From Bacteroidota bacterium (lineage in GTDB: Bacteria > Bacteroidota > Bacteroidia > Chitinophagales > LD1), in the NCBI GenBank assembly GCA_018267355.1, contig JAFDYP010000403.1, positions 1 through 9,235 of the forward strand: DNA of 9,235 nt. The letters run 5' to 3'. Below, piece after piece: positions 1 through 6,105 of the stretch. Numbering within the stretch: the stretch's first letter is position 1; every line of letters starts with the position of its first letter. The notes under the pieces were generated by a model, which worked only from the letters and a program-made list of their open reading frames with translations, did no database searches and had not been told where the DNA came from. The position numbers and the translations under genes were made by a program.

Positions 1-5
1 CAGCG

Positions 6-575
6 ATGGTGCTACTCATAGACAATTACGATTCATTCACCTATATGCTGCGCGACTATATCCGGCAGGCAGGTGAGGAGTGTATCGTGGTGCGCAATGA
101 TGAGAAAACCATCGCAGATATCGCTGCGCTGTCCTTTGACTCTATCGTGATATCGCCGGGGCCCAAGGCACCTATGGATGCGGGCATCACGATGGATATG
201 ATCCGCGCATACTGGCAGCAGAAGCCTATCCTCGGTATTTGCCTGGGGCATCAGGCTATAGGTGAATTTTTCGGCGCACGGCTGGTGCGGGCACAGGTAC
301 CTATGCATGGCAAGACAACGACCATCACACATATGGAGCATCCTATTTTTAAAGATATACCTCAGGGTACGGAGGTGATGCGCTATCACTCTCTGATACT
401 CGAGGATATCGCACTGAGTGATTTAGATGTGATCGCGCAGACGGATGACGGAGAGGTGATGGGCGTGGCACATCCCATGCTGCCTATAGCAGGGTTGCAA
501 TTTCATCCCGAGTCTGTGCTGACGGAGTATGGCGTAGAGATGGTGCGCCATTGGTTTGAGTACCTGAGAGGCTGA
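6..575 (+). CDS. pabA: Glutamine amidotransferase, anthranilate / aminodeoxychorismate synthase component II (PabA/TrpG type)
   Basis: This is a class I glutamine amidotransferase subunit of 189 residues, the normal length for stand-alone PabA/TrpG. Such proteins hydrolyse glutamine and pass ammonia to a chorismate-using component I, giving anthranilate (tryptophan branch) or 4-amino-4-deoxychorismate (folate branch). The start is secure because the family-typical N-terminus (LIDNYDSFTY) follows the ATG directly. The nucleophile elbow GICLGHQAIG places catalytic Cys79, the MHGKT motif lies at 100-104, and QFHPES supplies His167 and Glu169, so the triad is complete. The PGPG loop reads PGPKAP (51-56), with Lys where many homologues have Gly or Cys. 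No trpD, trpC or component I gene follows, and whatever lies upstream is outside the window. PabA versus TrpG therefore cannot be decided here; the symbol is a preference, not a proof. The protein is cytoplasmic. The gene ends before a repeat-filled spacer. Confidence 0.93.
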   Translation: MVLLIDNYDSFTYMLRDYIRQAGEECIVVRNDEKTIADIAALSFDSIVISPGPKAPMDAGITMDMIRAYWQQKPILGICLGHQAIGEFFGARLVRAQVPMHGKTTTITHMEHPIFKDIPQGTEVMRYHSLILEDIALSDLDVIAQTDDGEVMGVAHPMLPIAGLQFHPESVLTEYGVEMVRHWFEYLRG

Positions 576-582
576 TCTTCAT

Positions 583-708
583 TGACCGCAGAGGCGGAGA
601 AGCGCGGAGGAATGCGAAGATATTTCTCGCAAAGACGCAAAGTGTTTAAGCAATACAAAAGCTTTGAGCAAAGCTTTTGTCCCTGCGCCTCCGCGTCTCT
701 GCGGTGAA
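583..708. repeat. Dispersed-type inverted repeat with GCAGAG/CTCTGC arms
   Basis: The space between the amidotransferase and hydrolase genes holds a compound inverted repeat. The outer arms are near 584-610 (ACCGCAGAG at 585-593) and 681-707 (CTCTGCGGT at 697-705); those nine bases pair perfectly and the rest of the arms pair imperfectly. Between the arms lie a CGCAAAGACGCAAAG stretch (about 629-643) and a perfect short hairpin (655-680). The left-arm sequence recurs, interrupted, at 2413-2466. From memory, similar GCAGAGACGC / GCGTCTCTGC sequences are dispersed in many Bacteroidota and other genomes; this is recollection, not a search result. An ORF running across it on the minus strand is the usual spurious translation of such a repeat. 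Confidence 0.75.
655..680. repeat. Perfect 11-bp stem hairpin inside the compound repeat
   Basis: ACAAAAGCTTT (655-665) and AAAGCTTTTGT (670-680) are exact reverse complements separated by the four-base loop GAGC. The stem is A/T-rich at its base and is not followed by a T run, so it is a weak candidate for an intrinsic terminator. It is more likely the central part of the surrounding repeat. It could still act as an RNA 3' end or stabilising structure for the upstream amidotransferase transcript. Confidence 0.7.
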
Positions 709-833
709 TAAAAATACATTGCCATACCTGCAATAAAATACCATCGGCTGAGTCTTTAACCCGGGTGGATACCTGATTGAGCCGCTATACTTTGCGGTCA
801 CTGATAGTTAACCATGAATTTGATTTATTAATT

Positions 834-841
834 TATATTTG
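834..841 (+). promoter_or_regulatory. Bacteroidota-type -7 promoter element for the alpha/beta hydrolase gene
   Basis: TATATTTG matches the Bacteroidota -7 consensus TAnnTTTG exactly and ends 16 bases before the ATG at 858. Transcription would start near 846-848, giving a leader of about 10 bases, similar in length to the one inferred for the gene at 2752. No convincing TTTG lies at the usual -33 distance; the nearest TTTG (819-822) is too close. The element lies inside the longer frame that opens with TTG at 777, which argues against that longer start. Confidence 0.55.
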
Positions 842-857
842 GCGCATTCCGCTTTTT

Positions 858-1625
858 ATGCAGTTTCAGATACAGGAGGAGGGAGAATTCAAATGGGTAG
901 AGCAGGGCGAAGGCGAGGTCATCTTCCTGCTGCACGGCCTCTTTGGTGCGCTGAGCAACTTTGCTGATACGATCAATCATTTTTCCGCACAGTACAAGGT
1001 GGTGATACCACTGCTGCCGCTATACAGGCTGGAGCTGGAGCGCACCTCTGTGATGGGTATGGTAGACCATGTAGATGAGTTCGTCAAAATGCGCGGCCTG
1101 AAAAACCTGAACCTGATAGGCAACTCCCTCGGTGGCCACATAGGCCTGCTCTATACGCTGCGCCGCATGGAGAATGTCCACTCCCTGACGCTGACTGCCA
1201 GCTCGGGCCTCTTTGAGGCATCTCTGGGAGACCAATATCCGCGCAAGAGTGACTATGAGTTTATCAAGCGCAAGACGGGGGAGACATTTTATGATCCCGC
1301 ACTGGCTACCAAAGAACTGGTGGATGAAGTGTATGATATAGTCAATACGCGCGATAAAGCGCTACGCACGATCTTCATAGCCAAATCTGCCCTGCGCCAC
1401 AACCTGCGCGATGACCTGGCCAAGATCACCATACCGTGCAACCTGATCTGGGGCGCGGCGGATACCATCACTCCACCATTTGTAGGTGAGGAGTTTCACA
1501 AGCTGCTGAGCCACTCTGAGCTGACCATACTGGACAAGTGCGGCCACGCACCGATGATGGAGCTGCCGGAGCAGTTTAACGCCTGCATGGAGCGATTTTT
1601 ACATAAAATTTACAGTAAAGCGTAA
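858..1625 (+). CDS. Alpha/beta fold hydrolase
   Basis: This is a cytoplasmic serine hydrolase of 255 residues with no signal peptide. The alpha/beta-hydrolase landmarks are in order: the oxyanion-hole HGLFG at 26-30, the nucleophile elbow GNSLGGH with Ser90, an acid in IWGAADTITPP (Asp202) and the catalytic histidine in CGHAP (His230). The triad is complete and the length is normal. The substrate cannot be read from the sequence. The family includes esterases, C-C bond hydrolases and MenH-like enzymes. The frame is open further upstream to a TTG at 777, but ATG 858 is preferred. The protein then begins just before the first strand, a good -7 element sits 16 bases upstream, and the extra 27 residues look like no domain. 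The CBS/ACT gene follows after 111 bases behind its own putative promoter, so the two need not share a transcript. Confidence 0.9.
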   Translation: MQFQIQEEGEFKWVEQGEGEVIFLLHGLFGALSNFADTINHFSAQYKVVIPLLPLYRLELERTSVMGMVDHVDEFVKMRGLKNLNLIGNSLGGHIGLLYTLRRMENVHSLTLTASSGLFEASLGDQYPRKSDYEFIKRKTGETFYDPALATKELVDEVYDIVNTRDKALRTIFIAKSALRHNLRDDLAKITIPCNLIWGAADTITPPFVGEEFHKLLSHSELTILDKCGHAPMMELPEQFNACMERFLHKIYSKA

Positions 1626-1647
1626 ACAGGAGCGTCTTTTGTACGTC

Positions 1648-1661
1648 TATATACGTATATA
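1648..1661. promoter_or_regulatory. 14-bp perfect palindrome upstream of the CBS-domain gene
   Basis: TATATACGTATATA is a perfect palindrome centred about 33 bases before the expected transcription start of the next gene, so it overlaps the -33 region. That position and symmetry suit a binding site for a dimeric regulator. It could also be chance in a short A/T-rich leader, since alternating TA sequence makes palindromes easily. Nothing else in the window repeats it. Confidence 0.35.
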
Positions 1662-1674
1662 ACCGTATTGCCGT

Positions 1675-1682
1675 TATATTTG
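1675..1682 (+). promoter_or_regulatory. Bacteroidota-type -7 promoter element for the CBS/ACT gene
   Basis: TATATTTG fits TAnnTTTG exactly and is identical to the element before the hydrolase gene. Transcription would start near 1687-1689, leaving a leader of about 50 bases before the ATG at 1737. A matching TTTG at the usual -33 distance is not seen; the expected place is taken up by the 14-bp palindrome. The element lies just after the TTG at 1668 that opens the longer frame, so it argues against that start. Confidence 0.5.
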
Positions 1683-1724
1683 ATATGGAAGGCAGCGGTC
1701 TTTGACTACCGCACGTTTGATAAA

Positions 1725-1730
1725 AAGGAG
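1725..1730 (+). promoter_or_regulatory. Shine-Dalgarno-like sequence selecting ATG 1737
   Basis: AAGGAG in an A-rich run sits six bases before ATG 1737. Bacteroidota rely little on Shine-Dalgarno pairing, but the match and the A-rich context both favour this codon over the in-frame TTG at 1668. Confidence 0.5.
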
Positions 1731-1736
1731 AGAGAA

Positions 1737-2399
1737 ATGTACGCCCGCGATATAGTAACAGAAGGAATCAAACCACTCGACTACAACGATACCGGTGAGA
1801 ATGCCATAGTGCACATGCATGAGTATAATGTAAACCAGCTACCGGTGACGGAAGATGGCAGGTATATAGGCATACTGAGCCTGGATGATATCATCACCCT
1901 GAAGCACCTGAACGATCCGCTCAAAACACTAAAGATAGCGCTCAAGCGCCCATACGTGACTGAGAACGCTCATCTGTATGATGTGATGAAAGCGGCCGTG
2001 GAGCACAATGCCAAAGTAGTACCCGTGCTGAGCAAGGACGATACCTACCTCGGCCTGATCACAGCGGAGAGCAGCCTGAAGGCTGTGGCCAAAATGCAAT
2101 CTGTGATGGACGAGGGCGGCATGCTGACCCTGTCTGTGCCGGTACGAGACTACCAGCTATCGCCCATAGCGCGCATAGTGGAGGACAATGGCGCCAATAT
2201 CCTGAACCTCTATACAGAGATAGACCAGAAAAGCGGCACGGTAGACGTGACGATGAAACTGAATACCATAGAACTCTCACCCATCATAGCAGCATTCGAG
2301 CGGTATGAGTATGAGGTGAAAGATGTGCGCCAGGACCAGCACTACCAGGAGGATGTAAAGGATCGCTATGATGCCTTTATGAAGTATCTGAATGTTTAG
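1737..2399 (+). CDS. CBS-domain pair protein with C-terminal ACT-like domain (AcuB-like)
   Basis: This is a soluble regulatory protein of 220 residues. Residues 1-60 and about 66-120 form two CBS repeats. The first contains the typical VNQLPVTEDGRYIGILSLDDI run and the second the equivalent AKVVPVLSKDDTYLGLITAES. CBS pairs bind adenosine nucleotides such as AMP or ATP. Residues about 128-200 look like an ACT-type ligand-binding fold: a beta strand beginning LTLSVPV, a helix (SPIARIVEDNG), then strands and a second helix. CBS-CBS-ACT is the layout of AcuB-type proteins. There is no enzymatic domain, so a ligand-sensing role is likely; the ligand and target are unknown. ATG 1737 is chosen because a Shine-Dalgarno-like AAGGAG precedes it and the MYARDIV start is normal for a CBS domain. 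Isoleucine codons here are 10 ATA, 6 ATC and no ATT. From memory, such genes often precede NAD kinase in Bacteroidota, which is not the case here. Confidence 0.88.
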   Translation: MYARDIVTEGIKPLDYNDTGENAIVHMHEYNVNQLPVTEDGRYIGILSLDDIITLKHLNDPLKTLKIALKRPYVTENAHLYDVMKAAVEHNAKVVPVLSKDDTYLGLITAESSLKAVAKMQSVMDEGGMLTLSVPVRDYQLSPIARIVEDNGANILNLYTEIDQKSGTVDVTMKLNTIELSPIIAAFERYEYEVKDVRQDQHYQEDVKDRYDAFMKYLNV

Positions 2400-2412
2400 C
2401 CTCTAAGAAATT

Positions 2413-2466
2413 TTGACTGCAGACCTGCCGGCAGGCAGGCGGGGGCGGAGAGACGCAGAGGGAATC
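2413..2466. repeat. Second, interrupted copy of the GCAGAG repeat
   Basis: The stretch TTGACTGCAGA (2413-2423) followed, after 20 extra bases, by GGCGGAGAGACGCAGAGGGAAT (2444-2465) lines up with the left arm of the repeat at 583-613 (TTGACCGCAGA then GGCGGAGAAGCGCGGAGGAAT). Apart from a few substitutions and small length differences the two match on both sides of the extra bases. No right arm follows, so this is half an element. It lies 13 bases after the CBS/ACT stop codon. Confidence 0.65.
2424..2443. repeat. Palindromic 20-base unit nested in the GCAGAG repeat
   Basis: These 20 bases interrupt the repeat copy at 2413-2466. They contain CCTGCCGGCAGG (2424-2435), a perfect 12-bp palindrome, followed by a second CAGG unit and a G run. 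From memory, CCTGCCGGCAGGCAGG-like units are dispersed in some Bacteroidota genomes, which would make this a small mobile or amplified palindrome; this needs a genome count. The exact edges are uncertain by a few bases because the flanks are also G-rich. Confidence 0.55.
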
Positions 2467-2705
2467 CCAATACATTTTAGGAAAGAACGTAGACAAGAAA
2501 GTTGCCTCGAGTAAATGGCTGTGTGTCATGCCGGGCAATATTTGTCCGATTGCCGAGCTGATTTTGAGGTTCCGAGGCTGATTTTATGCATTTCCGGCGG
2601 TATCAGCATCTTAGCTATAGCATTTTTCGCTGGCCAAAACGTTTATCACACTGACATTGTGCAGCTTGTGCTTAACAGTATTTGTCAGTTTGAGCACGCA
2701 TTTTA
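2467..2705. other. Non-coding spacer with a short direct repeat
   Basis: About 240 bases lie between the interrupted repeat and the promoter of the DUF5686 gene. A 64-codon frame starts at ATG 2515, but it has no recognisable domain, no upstream -7 element and no homologue I know, so I do not call it a gene. The only structure I see is a short direct repeat: CCGAGCTGATTTT (2553-2565) and CCGAGGCTGATTTT (2572-2585), differing by one inserted G. The stretch could be degenerate coding sequence, an unannotated RNA, or plain spacer. Confidence 0.4.
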
Positions 2706-2737
2706 TTGAGAAGAACGCCTGTAAGTTTATACATTTG
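2706..2737 (+). promoter_or_regulatory. Bacteroidota-type promoter of the DUF5686 gene
   Basis: TACATTTG (2730-2737) matches the -7 consensus TAnnTTTG exactly. TTG at 2706-2708 lies 21 bases upstream, within the range usual for the -33 element, so this is the most complete promoter in the window. The start point would be near 2742-2744, leaving only about 8-10 bases before the ATG at 2752. This short leader resembles that inferred for the hydrolase gene. Confidence 0.6.
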
Positions 2738-2751
2738 CAGGCCTTAAACGC

Positions 2752-5307
2752 ATGACACAGCCACCTAAGCCATTTTTTCTGAGAGCGGCCCTTGTTCTCT
2801 TTGTAGCCTGCCTGTGTCAGATGGCCGTAGCCCAATATACTGAGATCAAAGGCTATGTGATAGACTCCAAGCAGACCGACACCACAATGCGCAAGGCAGC
2901 CTATGCCAGTGTGCGCCTGAAAGGTACGACTGTGGGTACTACTGCTGATGGTGATGGCTTCTTCTACATCCGTACACTGGAGCGGGGCGATAGCCTGGAG
3001 GTGGGTTATGTGGGCGACCGAGTGACTATAAAGATACAGAAGGGCAAAGCCCAGACGCTCACCATAGACCTGGCCAGCGGCGGCAGGCAGCTACCACCTG
3101 TGGTCGTAGATGGCGGCAAAAAGGGCCATCACAAAATCGTAGATACACCGGCCTTATATGTTTTCCGCCAGGTCGTAGCCCATAAGAAATATAACCGCGA
3201 GGACAACCTGCCGGACTATAAGCTGCAAGAGTACCAAAAGCTCCAGATAGGTATTATCAACCCTAAGCCATGGCTGATCAACCTGAGGCTGATCCGGCCC
3301 TTCCGGTTTGTGTTTCAGAATCAGGATACGGCGCTGGCGTATAGTGGTTTCAACTCTTTTGATACAACCACCTATGTGCCAAACCTGATGAAGGAGGACC
3401 TCACAGATGTGTATTACAACCACGGTACTAAAATCACCAAGCGGGTCACTATCGGAGATAAATTTACAGGAGTAGATAATAACTCGATCGGGAATATCCT
3501 CAACTATACTTTTGACAAGATCAATGTCTATGATGACATTTTTGTGATGGTGCAAAAATCCTTCGTATCCCCCTTTGCGCCTGAGGCCTATGCACTCACC
3601 TATGATTATTTCCTCAGAGATACGGTAAAAATGGACGGTCGTACGACCTATAAGTTGAATTTTGTCGGAAAGAAGCAAGTGGACCTGGCGCTGCAGGGCT
3701 ACGCCTGGATAGACTCTGCCACCTGGGGCGTAAGAGCTATAGAACTGCGCCCAAACATGCACGCCAACCTTAACTACCTGAAAGAATACACCGTCAAACA
3801 GTCGTATGAATTCGTACACGGCATCTGGATGATGAAGTCGGAAGACCTGCAGACGGAGGCGGCACTTTTCAAAAAGTCTAAACTCTCTATGGCCGTGATG
3901 GTGAAGAAGCACCTGACACGCCAGAACCTGGAGTTCAATCCCTATGTACCGGACTCTATCAGTAATACGGCCGAGCAAACCATGATGCTGGATGATGCAC
4001 GCTACCACACGCGCGAGTGGTGGGATACTGTGCGTCTCGACCCCCTCAGCCATGCCGAGCACCGCCTGATAGAGATACACGATACGCTGCCTAAGATGCG
4101 TGCCTACAAGACATGGATGTGGATCATCCATCTGGCTACTACGGCAGACTTCAAGGCCGGTCCGGTAGAGTTTGGCCGCTTCTATAAATTTGTCAGTCTG
4201 AATGATATAGAGGGAGTGCGCCTGCGCCTGGGTATCCAGACCAATAATGACTTTAGCAAGAAGGTCCACCTGTTCGGGTATGCTGCCTATGGCACGCGCG
4301 ATAAAGTCTTTAAGTACAATCTGACCACGCACTTTGTACTGCCCAGCAAGAACGACAAGTGGCGGCAACTGGAGATGTACTACCAGTATGACATCAATGA
4401 GCTAGGCCAGACCAATCAGCTCCTGACCTTTGATAATATATTCAGTAACATCTTTGGCCGATCGGTGCTAAAGGCGATGAAGATACGCGAGTGGGGTGTG
4501 AGCCTGGAGAATGAATGGCTGAAGGGCTTCACCAGTACCATGTCCATCCACAATCAGACCTACTATGCCATACCCGGCAAAAATGAATTCATCTACACGC
4601 GCAAAGAAGACCATACGCAGGTACACCTGCCCCAGTTCAACGCTTTTGAGATCGGTATAGATAACCGGTACTGCTACAAGGATCAGTATTACAAGCAGGG
4701 TTTCTACCGCTTTTTCATAGCCAATAAGAATCCTGTGTTTCTGCTGAATGCCAAGCTGGGATTTCTGAATGTGGCGGGCAACCGGTCCGTCTATGGCAAG
4801 CTACAGGCCACTGTGCGCCAGCGCCTCTCATGGACACTGGGCCACACCTGGTACCAGATACAGGGTGGCAAAATATTTGGCCTCAGCCCGTATCCGCTCA
4901 GCTATGTGACCCCGGGCGGATTTGGCTACCTGCTGAATGCAGTAGACTACAATATGCTCAGCTCTTTTGAGTTTGTGACTGACCAGTATGTCTCTGCCTA
5001 CCTGGAGCACCACTTTGATGGCTTCTTTCTCAATAAGATACCATATGTAAACCGCCTGCAGCTACGCGAGATCATCTATGTGCGGGCGCTGTGGGGCAGC
5101 TATAGTGACAAGAATAAAAACCTCCTCAACCCCGGTCCGCTATTCAACTTCAACACGCCATCAAAGATCCCCTACGTAGAGGCTGGCTTCGGATTTGAGA
5201 ATATCCTGAAGATCTTGCGGGTGGACTTCATCTGGCGGGTGACCTACCGCGATAATCATAACGCCAAGAACTTTATCCCTAAGGGTAGTATCAGCATTGC
5301 ATTCTAA
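2752..5307 (+). CDS. DUF5686 outer-membrane protein with carboxypeptidase-regulatory-like domain
   Basis: This is an exported outer-membrane protein of 851 residues. A signal peptide spans residues 1-27 (hydrophobic core about 9-22, AVA then Gln28 at the likely cleavage site). Residues about 31-107 form a carboxypeptidase-regulatory-like/CNA-B-type beta sandwich, recognisable from IKGYVID near its start and the later TTADGDGFFYI turn. The segment PALYVFRQVVAHKKYN (133-148) and the region after it resemble DUF5686. The C-terminal half has alternating aromatic strands and ends in the phenylalanine of SISIAF, as expected for a beta barrel inserted by the Bam machinery. The regulatory domain plus barrel recalls SusC-like proteins, but I see neither a plug domain nor a TonB box. 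The function of DUF5686 proteins is not established to my knowledge. The length fits the family and the frame is intact. It has its own promoter and converges on the minus-strand gene group. Confidence 0.88.
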   Translation: MTQPPKPFFLRAALVLFVACLCQMAVAQYTEIKGYVIDSKQTDTTMRKAAYASVRLKGTTVGTTADGDGFFYIRTLERGDSLEVGYVGDRVTIKIQKGKAQTLTIDLASGGRQLPPVVVDGGKKGHHKIVDTPALYVFRQVVAHKKYNREDNLPDYKLQEYQKLQIGIINPKPWLINLRLIRPFRFVFQNQDTALAYSGFNSFDTTTYVPNLMKEDLTDVYYNHGTKITKRVTIGDKFTGVDNNSIGNILNYTFDKINVYDDIFVMVQKSFVSPFAPEAYALTYDYFLRDTVKMDGRTTYKLNFVGKKQVDLALQGYAWIDSATWGVRAIELRPNMHANLNYLKEYTVKQSYEFVHGIWMMKSEDLQTEAALFKKSKLSMAVMVKKHLTRQNLEFNPYVPDSISNTAEQTMMLDDARYHTREWWDTVRLDPLSHAEHRLIEIHDTLPKMRAYKTWMWIIHLATTADFKAGPVEFGRFYKFVSLNDIEGVRLRLGIQTNNDFSKKVHLFGYAAYGTRDKVFKYNLTTHFVLPSKNDKWRQLEMYYQYDINELGQTNQLLTFDNIFSNIFGRSVLKAMKIREWGVSLENEWLKGFTSTMSIHNQTYYAIPGKNEFIYTRKEDHTQVHLPQFNAFEIGIDNRYCYKDQYYKQGFYRFFIANKNPVFLLNAKLGFLNVAGNRSVYGKLQATVRQRLSWTLGHTWYQIQGGKIFGLSPYPLSYVTPGGFGYLLNAVDYNMLSSFEFVTDQYVSAYLEHHFDGFFLNKIPYVNRLQLREIIYVRALWGSYSDKNKNLLNPGPLFNFNTPSKIPYVEAGFGFENILKILRVDFIWRVTYRDNHNAKNFIPKGSISIAF

Positions 5308-5310
5308 TTC

Positions 5311-5355
5311 TTTGTCTGAATCAGAATTTTCAGAATTGGAGAATTGGCAGAATAA
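5311..5355. repeat. Iterated CAGAATT repeat between convergent genes
   Basis: The 100-base space between the two convergent genes carries four imperfect units of 8-9 bases: CAGAATTTT (5322), CAGAATTGG (5331), AGAATTGG (5340) and CAGAATAA (5348), preceded by TTTGTCTGAAT. From memory, similar TCTGAATCAGAATTT...CAGAATT stretches recur in intergenic spaces of Bacteroidota genomes; this is recollection. No stem followed by a T run is visible in the rest of the space, so no clear intrinsic terminator serves either gene. Confidence 0.6.
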
Positions 5356-5407
5356 TACAAACAGCCGCCCTTGACTGTGTTGGCAGGTATAAATCCGGGA
5401 TAACCTT

Positions 5408-6067
5408 TTACCTCTTAGATAGCTCGATGATGTCTCGGACCTCGAGGATGTGCTTGTCGTAGCCTTTGGTCACGGCATTGATCATAGCACGGCCTACCTC
5501 GGGCAGCTCGCAGGCTACATTAGGCGCGAGGAGCTTGACAGGGCTATAGAGCCAGCCCAGGTATTTGTACCATGATGGGATATTTTTGGAATCAGGCTCG
5601 GGCCGCATGATGCCCGGGCGGAAGGCATAGGCCTTTTTGAAAAGCTTCATAAGGTCATTCTCGGTTTTGCCTTTCACACGGGCCCACATAGTAGACCCTT
5701 GCTCCGTGCTATCCGTACCTGCACCGGATATGTAGATGAAAGTGACATCCTCATTCTTCTTTGCCACGGTACGGGCAAAATTCATAGTGAGGTCGTAGGT
5801 CATGTGGCGGTACTCATCTTCCTTCATACCTACAGATGAGACACCGAGGTTGAAGAAAACGGCATTGTAGCCCGCGAGCTGGTCCTCTACAGGTGTGAGG
5901 TCAAAGAAATCCTTGTGCACTATTTCTTTCAGCCTGGGGTGCCTGAAACCGCTGGGCTGGCGATTGATGATAAGGACACTCTCTACATCAGGGTGGCGCA
6001 GTGCTTCTTTCAGCACGCCCTCTCCTACCATGCCTGTGGCACCTGTGATGATGGCTTTTACTTTCAT
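5408..6067 (-). CDS. NAD(P)-binding atypical short-chain dehydrogenase (epimerase / HTATIP2-like family)
   Basis: This is a soluble Rossmann-fold protein of 219 residues. The dinucleotide-binding motif TGATGMVG is at residues 8-15, and Asn35-Arg36 end the second strand. Asn73-Leu74-Gly75 follows strand four, and YISGAG at 112-117 carries the serine expected of short-chain dehydrogenases (Ser114). The usual YxxxK signature appears as Trp128-x-x-x-Lys132 (WARVKGK), so the catalytic tyrosine is replaced by tryptophan while the lysine is kept. The overall pattern fits short atypical dehydrogenases annotated as NAD-dependent epimerase/dehydratase or HTATIP2/TIP30-like. Without the tyrosine a normal reductase mechanism is doubtful, so a redox-sensing or binding role is possible. 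The ATG lies 38 bases after the stop of the small membrane gene, and it is probably the last gene of the minus-strand group. Confidence 0.87.
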   Translation of the reverse strand: MKVKAIITGATGMVGEGVLKEALRHPDVESVLIINRQPSGFRHPRLKEIVHKDFFDLTPVEDQLAGYNAVFFNLGVSSVGMKEDEYRHMTYDLTMNFARTVAKKNEDVTFIYISGAGTDSTEQGSTMWARVKGKTENDLMKLFKKAYAFRPGIMRPEPDSKNIPSWYKYLGWLYSPVKLLAPNVACELPEVGRAMINAVTKGYDKHILEVRDIIELSKR

Positions 6068-6105
6068 ATCTTATTAGTCGATCGGGGTGCCTTTATATTG
6101 CATGC

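Noticed and set aside
160..175. Lysine in the PGPG loop of the amidotransferase as a sign of inactivity
   Set aside because: That position varies among PabA proteins, and the Cys-His-Glu triad and other conserved segments are intact, so activity is expected.
503..733. Minus-strand frame of 76 codons containing HRRDAEAQG
   Set aside because: It is the translation of the GCAGAG repeat and the end of the amidotransferase gene in antisense. Peptides of this kind are typical false genes over such repeats.
777..857. Extended N-terminus of the hydrolase from TTG 777
   Set aside because: The extension resembles no domain, begins at a rare start codon, and contains the -7 promoter element at 834-841. 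ATG 858 gives the normal family start.
2515..2709. 64-codon frame in the spacer before the DUF5686 gene
   Set aside because: It has an ATG but no recognisable domain, no promoter element at a suitable distance, and it runs into the -33 element of the next gene. The evidence is too weak to call it a gene.
3154..4368. Long open frame (404 codons) on the minus strand
   Set aside because: It lies wholly opposite the DUF5686 gene, whose signal peptide, domain order and barrel end are convincing. The antisense product has no recognisable domain, and openness is expected from the codon usage of the true gene.
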